Shown: positions 37,632 through 46,196 of the stretch, in pieces | Numbering within the stretch: the stretch's first letter is position 1 | How the letters are laid out: each line of letters opens with the position of its first letter | DNA from: Roseivirga sp. E12 | Lineage (GTDB): Bacteria > Bacteroidota > Bacteroidia > Cytophagales > Cyclobacteriaceae | Assembly: GCF_017592825.1 (NCBI RefSeq) | Contig: NZ_JAGFMD010000006.1 | Location: forward strand, 230,294 to 294,293 | Direction of reading: 5' to 3' | DNA length: 64,000 bases | The notes under the pieces: model-generated | What the model was told of the DNA's origin: nothing | Seen by the model: only the letters and a program-made list of their open reading frames with translations | Databases searched by the model: none | Position numbers and translations under genes: made by a program

Positions 37632-38951
37632 CTAAACAGGGTTGATAAGGATTAGGTATAGTGAAGCCCCGGTCAGCAATGTGAATATCATTGCCATCAA
37701 CCTGAATGAATATCCGAATTTATACATGTTCTCAGATATCCAGGTTCTTATAAGAGCTGTGACCACAGCAGCAATTAAAGTTCCAACAATCACTCCATTA
37801 ATTCCAAAATCCACAATTAGAAAATAGGAGATGATGACATTAATCAATATAGAAGCTCCGGTGATCATTGGAATCCATATGGTACGTTTCATAATTGTAA
37901 ATCCAAAACCACTCAACGACATACCTCCTATTACCAGATTTGCGCCAATCATTACTGTTAATTGAAGGGACAAATGCTCATAATCTTCTGCAAATAACTG
38001 AAGGATCAAAGGTGAAAAAAAGAATGCCAAACAAATAAAAGGGATTATAAGAAGGTTAAAATAGTCGTATACCTTCTTAATTAGTCTACGACCATCCGGA
38101 CTGGTATAATTTTTAAACATGATAGGCAAAAATCCCTTACCAAAGAGGTTCACACCAAAAAGTACCAGTTGAGAGATTCTACTTATGACAGCATATTCCC
38201 CAAGTGCCTGCAATCCAATAAAGCTTACAATCAACCACCTATCTGATGACTTGAGAAAATAGTTCATTAAATAAGAAGGTACAAAAGGAAATGAGTGAAG
38301 CAAGTAAGCCTTAAATGCTTTCAAAGCTCCAGGTTCAAACCTTGTCACCAAAATGTTTCTAACCAAGACCAGATTAATCGCCAAGGCCAGGACGCTACCC
38401 AAGAGGAGACCAGTGATCAAAAGAAAGACAGTTGAATCTAACCAGAAAATTAGAGCCAACCCTGCCAGAGTGCCAGATACAGAACCAACAAAATTAGCCA
38501 TGGCGGCTTTTTTTGCCTCTTCATTCCATCTCAAAAAATTGAAAATCAAGCGCGATAGACTAATAAAGACAGTATAAAATACGACTAAGAGTAACGTATT
38601 CTGGCTGAACCAATCAAAAGTATTATTCAATAATATCGCAATACCACCAACAACTGTTCCCAAAAGTGCTACGAAACACATGCTTAGTGTAAACATGCTT
38701 CTGAGATCACGGGACTTATTGTTTTTATCAGCAACCAAAACTGCAAATCCCGAATCTAAACCAAAACCTATTGTAATTTCGATTATCGCGGATGACAATA
38801 GAAGCAGATCATATTGTCCAAATTCCTCTACTGTCAACAATGAAGTAATAACAGGAAGAGCAAATACTCTTATTAACTTAACACCCGTGTCACCAAAGAG
38901 GTAATAGGTGGAGTCTTTAAGACCTTTAAGAACGAGTTTCCTTAAGCCCAA
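37632..38951 (-). CDS. Polysaccharide flippase, Wzx-like (copy 2)
   Basis: 439-residue membrane protein with about 12-14 predicted transmembrane segments. DSTYYLFGDTGVKLIRVFALP (first helix region) and the FGQYDLLLLSSAIIEI segment are typical of the polysaccharide-biosynthesis flippase family. TTG start; no alternative ATG nearby. It shows little obvious similarity to copy 1, so it is not a recent duplicate and probably transports a different lipid-linked unit. Confidence 0.86.
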   Translation of the reverse strand: MGLRKLVLKGLKDSTYYLFGDTGVKLIRVFALPVITSLLTVEEFGQYDLLLLSSAIIEITIGFGLDSGFAVLVADKNNKSRDLRSMFTLSMCFVALLGTVVGGIAILLNNTFDWFSQNTLLLVVFYTVFISLSRLIFNFLRWNEEAKKAAMANFVGSVSGTLAGLALIFWLDSTVFLLITGLLLGSVLALAINLVLVRNILVTRFEPGALKAFKAYLLHSFPFVPSYLMNYFLKSSDRWLIVSFIGLQALGEYAVISRISQLVLFGVNLFGKGFLPIMFKNYTSPDGRRLIKKVYDYFNLLIIPFICLAFFFSPLILQLFAEDYEHLSLQLTVMIGANLVIGGMSLSGFGFTIMKRTIWIPMITGASILINVIISYFLIVDFGINGVIVGTLIAAVVTALIRTWISENMYKFGYSFRLMAMIFTLLTGASLYLILINPV

Positions 38952-39014
38952 CAGCTCAGTTTTTCAAAAATTCCAGAAACCGTAAGTAGATAATCAATAA
39001 TGGCGCCCCTCAAC

Positions 39015-40208
39015 TTAACTTTTGTCATTCATCAAATCTTGACAAATAGTGAGATATCTCTTGATGACACCGACCCCTGCCTTGTTATCAAACCACTTTT
39101 TTGAGGTAACCCCTATCTGATCATACTTTTGAAAGTTGGCTAGATATTCCTCAAATTCATTTAGTATTTCATCTTCTTCAAGAATATCAATAAAAGGTGC
39201 CTTATAGTAATAATTATCTTCTTCTGAGACACATCCATGGGTGTTGGTGATGGTCGGAACTCCCATCGATATTGATTCCAATGAGGTGCCTCCTATTCCC
39301 ACAACATTTTTCCTGCACTGATCAACGGCAAACGTAGCCTTCTTTAGCCCTGCCAGTATTTCTTTTCTAGGCATTTTGGGTACCCAACGAACACGGGCTT
39401 CAATTGAGAGCTCGGAAATGAGCGCTTTGGAATGATTGACATCTGGTCCATACTCAAAAAGCACCAGAAGGCCTGAAAGATCGGGATGAGAAGTCATCAA
39501 CCGGGCAAAAGCCCTAATGGTTTTATCGTTTCTCTTATTGCCCCCATTTTCTGCACAGTCTGGTAATCCATGGCAGGTTTTCCAAACTTGTCTGGAATGA
39601 TTGAACACAACAAAATCATAGGCATCAAGGAAATCCCATTTGTCTGTTTCATAAACTTCTTCAGTGAATACCATTGGAATCGCCAGGTTCACTCCAGATA
39701 CACCCAGTTTTTTCAATGCGGTTCCAAAAATTGGATTACTATCATTCGCTATGATTATTCTAGATTTTTTTATAGATTTTCTCAGAATACGTTTGTAAGC
39801 AATGTCTCTCAACCACTCTTGAATTGAGTTATTTGCACGAAATGGCAAACGAAATAAATCTGAACCTGTTGGAATAAAAACATCTACAGGTAAATTCGCT
39901 CTATAGAGAAATGCCATGGAAAAACTACAGGCAAAGATGAGGTCATAATCTTTTAATTCGTTATAGATACCTGAAAGTACCTTTCTGTTATACAGGTTAA
40001 CCCAGTTATAATCAGATGGAAACTTTAAAATATAATCTAGTTCTTTTACGTTTTGAAAAGTGTCATTCTCACATGAAAAATGTGCATTGGTAGAGTCAAG
40101 GGCAGTACTAGATGTTGTATATAGGTAAGCATCCACACCTTCATTCCTGAAATAACGAACCATCGAAAAGAAATTATTGTTCAAATTGTCGACAAACGCT
40201 ACTTTCAT
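39015..40208 (-). CDS. Glycosyltransferase-like protein (GT-B fold)
   Basis: 397 residues. IPTGSDLFRLPFR and the later VVGIGGTSLESISMGVPTITN resemble acceptor and donor regions of GT4-type enzymes, and MKVAFVDNLNNNFF gives a first beta strand, but the E-x7-E motif is not standard. No signal peptide or membrane segment. Overlaps the WbqC-like gene by 4 bp (ATGA), so the two are translationally coupled and may act together on one sugar. Could also be a surface-sugar transferase outside known families. Confidence 0.6.
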   Translation of the reverse strand: MKVAFVDNLNNNFFSMVRYFRNEGVDAYLYTTSSTALDSTNAHFSCENDTFQNVKELDYILKFPSDYNWVNLYNRKVLSGIYNELKDYDLIFACSFSMAFLYRANLPVDVFIPTGSDLFRLPFRANNSIQEWLRDIAYKRILRKSIKKSRIIIANDSNPIFGTALKKLGVSGVNLAIPMVFTEEVYETDKWDFLDAYDFVVFNHSRQVWKTCHGLPDCAENGGNKRNDKTIRAFARLMTSHPDLSGLLVLFEYGPDVNHSKALISELSIEARVRWVPKMPRKEILAGLKKATFAVDQCRKNVVGIGGTSLESISMGVPTITNTHGCVSEEDNYYYKAPFIDILEEDEILNEFEEYLANFQKYDQIGVTSKKWFDNKAGVGVIKRYLTICQDLMNDKS

Positions 40209-40921
40209 TCTGCACCTTTTAAAACCTCCGACACCCCTGAAAAGCCGACATTCATTATGGCGTCAATGATTGATGCTCCTGCTATGAATTCATCAACGCG
40301 TCTTTGCGGATAAACGGGGTGTTCAAAATTGTTGTAAGCCAGATGAATATCGTTTTCCCTAAATAATTCATCTTTTTGATAACCGGCTGCTCCTCCTCCA
40401 GCCAAATATGTATCACCGCCAACTTTTTTTACCAAATCAACTAACAGCTCGGTAGAACTTTTTTCGCATTCTAAATCACTACTTAAAACGATGTCTTTCT
40501 TGATATTCAGCTCATTGAGCACTGACTTGATGAACTTTATATTTCGCCTGCAAACCAACGGCTCATCAGAATCAAAATATTCCTCAATCAATGGAAATGC
40601 ATCATTAAAATACGGATGCTGGGCATAACTTTGCCTTATCCCTTTAACTTTTTTCCTGATTTCCTTTTTATTTTGTTGATTGATCACCATCTCGTTGATA
40701 GGTTGAGATAAGCGTCCGTCATCCGGCTTATTCAGTGATATTGCTAACCATGTGGGTTGAAAATTCAAAATAATTTTGACCCTTCTACACCAAAAAGCAG
40801 AATCTCTTGGGTTATTCTCAACATGGTCAAGAATAATCCAACAATCAGAATTATTGATCTTGTTAAAGAAACCCAACCATGGCATAAAATCAGGCTGATG
40901 TATTGTTACTATCTTGCTCAT
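40205..40921 (-). CDS. WbqC-family protein
   Basis: 238 residues with the family opening IHQPDFMPWLGFFNKI (from residue 7). WbqC-like proteins are common in O-antigen clusters, but their biochemical role is not established. Conserved short blocks FNNFEHPVYPQ-like (YNNFEHPVYPQRR) appear in the C-terminal part. The gene overlaps the sulfotransferase stop by 32 bp and its own stop overlaps the next start by 4 bp; the HQPDF position argues that the annotated ATG is right, so the large overlap is real. Confidence 0.85.
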   Translation of the reverse strand: MSKIVTIHQPDFMPWLGFFNKINNSDCWIILDHVENNPRDSAFWCRRVKIILNFQPTWLAISLNKPDDGRLSQPINEMVINQQNKKEIRKKVKGIRQSYAQHPYFNDAFPLIEEYFDSDEPLVCRRNIKFIKSVLNELNIKKDIVLSSDLECEKSSTELLVDLVKKVGGDTYLAGGGAAGYQKDELFRENDIHLAYNNFEHPVYPQRRVDEFIAGASIIDAIMNVGFSGVSEVLKGAE

Positions 40922-41840
40922 AAAAGCTATTCAACTCTTTGATAATCTTTTGACCAAAGTCATTTGACAAGTCTCTTTTTACACTCTTAAATGGTTGAGG
41001 TTCGTTCAATTGACGTATCGTATAACCTTTCTTTTTAGCTACTTCTATTATTTGGGTCAATATATCATTGGGCCTCTTCAATAAATCAGCAAAGTCGATA
41101 TTGACAATTGAATCAGGATTGATCCATGTTAGGTTTCTCTGATACATCCTGTTCAAAAAATAAACCTGTCCCGCAATCTGTTTCTCAGGCGACAAAGTCT
41201 TAATCTGTTCGTAATCCTTACTTGGAGGATAAGAACCCCACCATATATTTAAATCATTAAATTTCTTTAATCGTGCCTGGGCTAATGACAAGGCTACCTG
41301 ATCTAATGGTCTATTTATGCTGATGTAGATGGCTTTTGAAAAAAGCTGACAGAAGTTCTCCAAATGGTAACCGATTAATTCCAAAGGTTTATGAACCAGT
41401 GGCTTTTCCATGATATGTGACATCCCAAGTAATTCATTTCGTAGCCTGAACCAGTCAATCTTACCTGAGGCCAACTGAATATCATATTTTTCAATATCAT
41501 CAATCTGCATCATTCTTTGCCAATACCATGAAAATTCATGAGGGTCAGAAATACTTTCAGTTTGCCCATGGTCAGAAGTATAGCTACTCATCTTTTGAGC
41601 TTTGCCAGCAAAGGCTTCCATAGCAAGTCGAGTACCTACCAGCGGAGTTCTCCAAAACTTTGCTATTAAATTGTTGGTGCAGCTCACATCAAGGTTATTG
41701 TAAATGACTTGTGTTAACAAAGTTGTACCTGACCTGGGAAGACCCAAAACAAAAATATTAGGAAAAACCTCTTCATAATCCTTGTAGAGACTATCCTCTA
41801 GGGATGTCAGAGACTCATTAAATTTTTCTAGAAAGTTCAT
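40890..41840 (-). CDS. Sulfotransferase family protein
   Basis: 316 residues. VLGLPRSGTTLLTQ (31-44) is the PAPS 5'-phosphosulfate-binding loop, and YISINRPLDQVALSLAQA is the 3'-phosphate-binding region with its Arg and Ser. These fit a cytosolic PAPS-dependent sulfotransferase. No membrane anchor is seen, so it would sulfate a cytoplasmic intermediate such as a lipid-linked repeat unit or nucleotide sugar. A complete PAPS-forming operon lies in the same train (57733-61514), which makes polysaccharide sulfation the most economical role. Confidence 0.85.
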   Translation of the reverse strand: MNFLEKFNESLTSLEDSLYKDYEEVFPNIFVLGLPRSGTTLLTQVIYNNLDVSCTNNLIAKFWRTPLVGTRLAMEAFAGKAQKMSSYTSDHGQTESISDPHEFSWYWQRMMQIDDIEKYDIQLASGKIDWFRLRNELLGMSHIMEKPLVHKPLELIGYHLENFCQLFSKAIYISINRPLDQVALSLAQARLKKFNDLNIWWGSYPPSKDYEQIKTLSPEKQIAGQVYFLNRMYQRNLTWINPDSIVNIDFADLLKRPNDILTQIIEVAKKKGYTIRQLNEPQPFKSVKRDLSNDFGQKIIKELNSFYEQDSNNTSA

Positions 41841-41845
41841 CTCAT

Positions 41846-42889
41846 TTATACAAGTTCCTTGATGATTTGATTTAACGTAGTCATCAAATAATCAAGGATG
41901 TTATCAGTGAGTTGATAGTGAAGGGGGATAGAGCAAGTGGTGTCTAAAATTCTTGAAGCATTTGGATAAGAGTTGCCTGGCTTGACTAACGCCATGAACT
42001 CTTTCGATACACCAATACCCGCCTTTAAGCATTTATTCATAAACAATTCTCTTTTCACTATCGAGTTGAATCTCAAAACGTATCTGCTTAGAGTCTTATT
42101 AGACAATGGCCCTAGCCTAGAGGCAACCTGACAATTAGCAAACAAGTCATCGTAAATCTCTATAATCTTAGAATTACGCAGAATGATCTTGTCTAAGTTT
42201 GCCATTGTGCCAAGGCCAAAGGCAGCATGAAGATTTGGCATCCTAATGTTATAGCGCGTTTCATCATCCACCGCTTCCTGGTGATCGTAATAGGTGATGT
42301 TTTTCAATTCCTGATAAATGCTTTCCTGTTTCACCAAGCTAGCTCCACCATCTATTGCGTTTAAAATCTTGGTTGGGTAAAATGAAAATACCTGAGCATC
42401 TGCAGAGGATTCCTTACCCATGGATGTCAGGTAAGACTGACATGCATCTTCAATAACTGGTACATCAAAAGATTTGAAAGACTCAATATCACTGGCTATC
42501 CCGAAATAGTTCGGAGATAAGATCGCATCAAAATTATACCTTAATTTAGCAACTGCAGTGACATCTAAGTTGCCAGTAGAAAGCTCTAAATCTCCATAGA
42601 CAGGAAAATTGCCACTTGATTTAATCGCATTTGTTATCGCAAAGCATGTGGATAAGGCTGGCAGAAGGATTCTTTTACCATTAAGACCCATTGCTCTTAG
42701 GGAAGCCATTAAAGCAGAATGACCAGAATTACTCAAAGCCACATACTGCCTCTGAAATGTATTGCGCAATTCGGTTTTAAAGCCATCTAAATCCCGACCT
42801 ACAACCAGTTCTCCTCGCTGAATGGCCAGATTTACATGGTGCTGTTGCTCCTTAAAAACAGGTACCGTAATTCGCGGAATACTATTCAT
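41846..42889 (-). CDS. DegT/DnrJ/EryC1/StrS-family aminotransferase (1)
   Basis: PLP-dependent sugar aminotransferase-like protein of 347 residues from the ATG at 42889. That ATG overlaps the upstream stop by 8 bp; the longer frame starts at a TTG and is less likely. EDACQS (147-152) carries the PLP-pyridine Asp and SFYPTKILNAIDGG (169-182) the PLP Lys at 174. Makes an amino sugar from a keto sugar in known relatives. It is a little short and diverged from the second DegT in the window. Next to a deacetylase-like gene and the sulfotransferase. Substrate unknown. Confidence 0.82.
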   Translation of the reverse strand: MNSIPRITVPVFKEQQHHVNLAIQRGELVVGRDLDGFKTELRNTFQRQYVALSNSGHSALMASLRAMGLNGKRILLPALSTCFAITNAIKSSGNFPVYGDLELSTGNLDVTAVAKLRYNFDAILSPNYFGIASDIESFKSFDVPVIEDACQSYLTSMGKESSADAQVFSFYPTKILNAIDGGASLVKQESIYQELKNITYYDHQEAVDDETRYNIRMPNLHAAFGLGTMANLDKIILRNSKIIEIYDDLFANCQVASRLGPLSNKTLSRYVLRFNSIVKRELFMNKCLKAGIGVSKEFMALVKPGNSYPNASRILDTTCSIPLHYQLTDNILDYLMTTLNQIIKELV

Positions 42890-43595
42890 AGAAGTGATGG
42901 TCAAAATAGGTGTCGGAATGTATCAGTAGGTGCACCAATTTATGACCATCTACGATATGTTCTTTGGGGCTTCTTTGATCCCCATCTACCTTTTCCCCTC
43001 TGTTATAGCATTTCCATTGAGTCCATTCTGAATCTGATATATAAAAACTTTCCTGAAAAAGATTGTATTGAGGTTCGTGATCGTAACCTTCATAAAGCAA
43101 ACCGAATTCGGCAGGTTTTCTTTCTTTCCAAAAATCCAGGTTGTTAAATCCTGTCATGCCTCCATGAGAAGCCGCACTTTTCACTTCATAATCGAACATA
43201 CTACCCAAAACTTTTAAGTCTCTTCTTAAGCATGTTTCGGGATCTTCATTCCAGATTTTTGACTGATCTATCACCTCAGAGTGATAGCCCAATTCATGTC
43301 CTTCATCTAAAAGTCTTTTCAGAATTTTATAATTCTCAAATGAAAAAGGGTTGTACTCTGGGGCATGCAACCTTACGAAAAAGGTGCCTTTTATCTGTAG
43401 GCGGTTATAAATGTCTAATAATCTGGATACTTTCTTGACGGAAAGATCTATATCAATTCTGTTTACAACTGTTTTCTTTGGTAGGTTTCCTTTTTGATGA
43501 ACATAATTTTCACAGGTCATCACCGTATACCCGGCAGCCAACAGCGACTCATACTCTGACTCAAGGTTCTTCCATGTAAATCTAAAATCCGACAT
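42882..43595 (-). CDS. Polysaccharide deacetylase-like protein (NodB-like fold)
   Basis: 237 residues. NRIDID (45-50) corresponds to the metal-binding Asp motif and GHELGYHSE (99-107) to the His motif of the NodB fold, with TFFVRLHAPEYN between them. The motif order fits, but the usual second metal His is displaced (only H104 is plain), so activity is uncertain. No signal peptide is present, so it would act in the cytoplasm on a sugar nucleotide or lipid-linked intermediate. Overlaps the DegT gene by 8 bp and follows HisF by 3 bp. Confidence 0.68.
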   Translation of the reverse strand: MSDFRFTWKNLESEYESLLAAGYTVMTCENYVHQKGNLPKKTVVNRIDIDLSVKKVSRLLDIYNRLQIKGTFFVRLHAPEYNPFSFENYKILKRLLDEGHELGYHSEVIDQSKIWNEDPETCLRRDLKVLGSMFDYEVKSAASHGGMTGFNNLDFWKERKPAEFGLLYEGYDHEPQYNLFQESFYISDSEWTQWKCYNRGEKVDGDQRSPKEHIVDGHKLVHLLIHSDTYFDHHFYE

Positions 43596-43598
43596 TAA

Positions 43599-44363
43599 TC
43601 AGGTTGATAAAGCATTGAGTAATTCTTGTCTGTCAGGGAAATTTACCAACACACCCATATCCTTTTTTTGGTAGACTACCATGCTTCCCAAAGCAACAGC
43701 AGAAGCTCCTCCTTTCTTTACAACCTCTCTGACGTGATCGATGTTACCCGCACCTCCATGTGCTATTACAGGAATAGACACCGATTTTGTGACATTACGG
43801 GTCAATTCAACATCGAATCCTTCCCATGTACCTTCTGCATCAATAGAGGTTAACAAAATCTCTCCTGCCCCAGCCGATTCTAATTCCATGGCCCATTTTT
43901 CGGCTGTTAAAGTTGTTTTCCGCTGACCCGATTCAGAGTAAACAAGCTGCTTCCCCCTCCAATTCTTCTTTACATCAATAGAGACTACCACACTTTGTCT
44001 TCCAAAATGACCGGCCAGTCTTTCGATAAGCTTCAGGTCCTGGAAGTTGTGAGAATTCACCACAAGCTTTTCATAGCCCATGGCCAAAATCTCTTTCCCC
44101 ATTTCGAAAGAGTTAATACCTCCACCATAAGAGAGTGGCATAAAACACTCATTGGCGAGGTGTTGCAGAACTTGAAAGTCTGGGGCCCTATTTTGCTTTG
44201 TGTTTCGAATGCCCAGCACACACATTTCATCTACCTCCAACTCGTTGAAAATTCTGGCAGTATTTATGAAATCTCCAATATAGCCTGGCTTTTTAAAGCA
44301 AACCGTCTTCACCAAATTCTCATTCAGCAGTTGTAAACATGGGATTACCCTTACTCTCAGCAT
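43599..44363 (-). CDS. HisF-like protein of sugar amidine/amidotransferase system
   Basis: 254-residue TIM-barrel related to imidazole glycerol phosphate synthase HisF. The two catalytic Asp of true HisF are D11 and D130; here position 11 is Gln (IPCLQLLNE) while D130 is kept (VSIDVKKN). YIGDFINTARIFNELEVDE is the pattern of O-antigen HisF2 proteins. In Pseudomonas O-antigen clusters HisH2/HisF2 feed ammonia to WbpG for acetamidino sugars; that is the likely role. It is the last of the trio, 3 bp after HisH. Not part of histidine synthesis, as no other his gene is near. Confidence 0.82.
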   Translation of the reverse strand: MLRVRVIPCLQLLNENLVKTVCFKKPGYIGDFINTARIFNELEVDEMCVLGIRNTKQNRAPDFQVLQHLANECFMPLSYGGGINSFEMGKEILAMGYEKLVVNSHNFQDLKLIERLAGHFGRQSVVVSIDVKKNWRGKQLVYSESGQRKTTLTAEKWAMELESAGAGEILLTSIDAEGTWEGFDVELTRNVTKSVSIPVIAHGGAGNIDHVREVVKKGGASAVALGSMVVYQKKDMGVLVNFPDRQELLNALST

Positions 44364-44366
44364 GTT

Positions 44367-44990
44367 CTAAATTTCTGCAAAGTTCTTCAAAAGATGCATT
44401 CCGAATTTATGGCTTTTTTCAGGATGGAACTGACAGCCAATTATATTCTCATGAGCAATAGCACTATCAAAAGTCTGACCGTATTCCGTCTTGAGTATGC
44501 TATGCTTTTCGTTTTTTACCTGAACCTGAAAACTATGAACAAAATAAAAGCGAGGTTTTTCTCCTTCCAAAGCGAGACCATTGATGCCTTCTGTAATTCG
44601 ATGAGAATTTGAAATCTCTACCTCGTTCCAACCCATATGTGGCACGGGGAGCTCAATTTCAGGGTTAAACCTATGAGTATATGCAGGAATCCAGCCTAGC
44701 CCTGGAAGCTCTCCCTCGTCACTGCCATAAGTCAACAATTGCATGCCCAGACATATACCCAAAACAGGTACTTTTTCATCCAGTGCCTTTTTATCCAACA
44801 CTCTTTTTAGACCACTGTCATTGACCCTTTGCATAGCTGCATCAAATGCACCTACCCCAGGTAACAGTAACTTGGAAGCTGCTTCGATCTGATTTAGATT
44901 AGAAACTATCTGGGAGGCTACTCCTATTTTTTTAAACATGTTTAGGATAGAGCCCAGGTTGCCCATACCATAATCGACTATGGTAATCAT
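44367..44990 (-). CDS. HisH-like glutamine amidotransferase
   Basis: 207-residue class I glutaminase with nucleophile C80 in GICLGMQ and the His189/Glu191 pair in QFHPEK, so the triad is complete. It hydrolyses glutamine and channels ammonia to its partner. Its ATG shares one base with the stop of the PP-loop amidotransferase gene and the HisF-like gene follows by 3 bp, so the three are made together. Known counterpart: HisH2 of Pseudomonas O-antigen clusters. Supplies ammonia for amidine formation, by inference. Confidence 0.88.
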   Translation of the reverse strand: MITIVDYGMGNLGSILNMFKKIGVASQIVSNLNQIEAASKLLLPGVGAFDAAMQRVNDSGLKRVLDKKALDEKVPVLGICLGMQLLTYGSDEGELPGLGWIPAYTHRFNPEIELPVPHMGWNEVEISNSHRITEGINGLALEGEKPRFYFVHSFQVQVKNEKHSILKTEYGQTFDSAIAHENIIGCQFHPEKSHKFGMHLLKNFAEI

Positions 44991-46180
44991 CAGATTTCTG
45001 ATTTGGAGGTATACTTGATATAAAAGCTCATTGGAACCAAACTGGCTTTGGCCAGAATGAAGAAAAGTGGTCTTAAACGTTCAAATCTTCGTTTATAAGT
45101 TGGGTAGTCTTTATAGGTCTTTCGTTCTCCTTTCATTATAGCCTCGTATTGAGCATCATTGTAACCCAATCTTTTTTTGAAGTAGTCAACTAGTCCATCT
45201 TCCAATTTTGGCTGGCTGGCATACTCCGCCAGTGCCTCTTCTTTTGTCTTAAGTTTAGCTCTAACCTCAGCAGATAATGAGTTGTTGCGCTGATCAATAT
45301 TGAACTTCTGGGGAAAATATACTGAATGATTGAAGGCAGTCATTCTGTTTTCCAAATGGTGTCCTCCATAATATTGCCAGTCAAAGTTCTTTTCAAGATA
45401 CTCACGGGCTCCTTTTTTATTATAAGGTATATACCACAACGGGCGAATTTTTCTAATCCTTTTGAAAACAGTCCATTTCATAAACGAGACAAAATTCATA
45501 TTGGGAAATGTCTTCATTTTTAGCTCACCAAACTTTTTATGGACAGATTTGATGTATTTACCATCAACATAGGCAGAGCTCAATGGTGAAACACCTTCTG
45601 CCATAAAAGAGTGACCCTCAAACAAGTATTTAACGCCATACTTTGATGCTGCTCTGTAAAGCGTTTCTGCCAGAGCAATATCAGTTGGACCATCTATTTC
45701 GGGCACGTTGGCTTCAAAGAATGAACGAAAAATGTCGTCAGACTCCTTGTTATCAACCACATGTGTATAAAGGTCAACGTTTAGTTTTGAGGTGACTTTC
45801 CTTATGTTCTCTGTGGCTATGGCTGTATTCCAAGTATTATCATAGTGAACCGCCAAAGGCCTTAGCCCCCACTCTATTGCCTTAGCCACCAGATAGCAGG
45901 AATCTGTACCTCCGCTCAAGCCTACAATTACATCGTACTTTTTCCTTTTTCCAGCAGTCTTTATTTTATCAATAATTTCGAAAAAGCGTCTCTCACCTTC
46001 AGGAGTACCTGTATTATAGGATTCCTTAAGCTCATCAATCATTTCGCAGTAATTGCACTTACCCTGTTCATCAAATTTGATGGCCGGGATGGTTTCGTCA
46101 TAAATACAATTAGAACAAACCTGATAATCATTGTCAATTATTATCTGCCCTTTGGTTTTATATTCAGTTGTGCTTGTCAT
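44990..46180 (-). CDS. N-acetyl sugar amidotransferase, WbpG-like
   Basis: 396-residue PP-loop ATPase. SGGTDS (89-94) is the pyrophosphate-binding loop; an N-terminal pair of Cys pairs (C22/C25 and C42/C45) resembles a metal-binding knuckle, as in WbpG/LegI-type proteins. It activates the acetamido carbonyl of a sugar with ATP and uses ammonia from HisH/HisF to form an acetamidino group. In P. aeruginosa this acts on ManNAc3NAcA, which fits the wlbA/wlbB genes upstream. First of the trio, so it is a likely transcription unit with the upstream ligase (16-bp gap). Confidence 0.86.
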   Translation of the reverse strand: MTSTTEYKTKGQIIIDNDYQVCSNCIYDETIPAIKFDEQGKCNYCEMIDELKESYNTGTPEGERRFFEIIDKIKTAGKRKKYDVIVGLSGGTDSCYLVAKAIEWGLRPLAVHYDNTWNTAIATENIRKVTSKLNVDLYTHVVDNKESDDIFRSFFEANVPEIDGPTDIALAETLYRAASKYGVKYLFEGHSFMAEGVSPLSSAYVDGKYIKSVHKKFGELKMKTFPNMNFVSFMKWTVFKRIRKIRPLWYIPYNKKGAREYLEKNFDWQYYGGHHLENRMTAFNHSVYFPQKFNIDQRNNSLSAEVRAKLKTKEEALAEYASQPKLEDGLVDYFKKRLGYNDAQYEAIMKGERKTYKDYPTYKRRFERLRPLFFILAKASLVPMSFYIKYTSKSEI

Positions 46181-46196
46181 TTCAAAGGAGTATGAT

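Noticed and set aside
43599..44990. HisF and HisH as histidine biosynthesis genes
   Set aside because: No other his genes nearby, HisF has Q11 instead of the catalytic Asp, and the partner is a sugar PP-loop amidotransferase.
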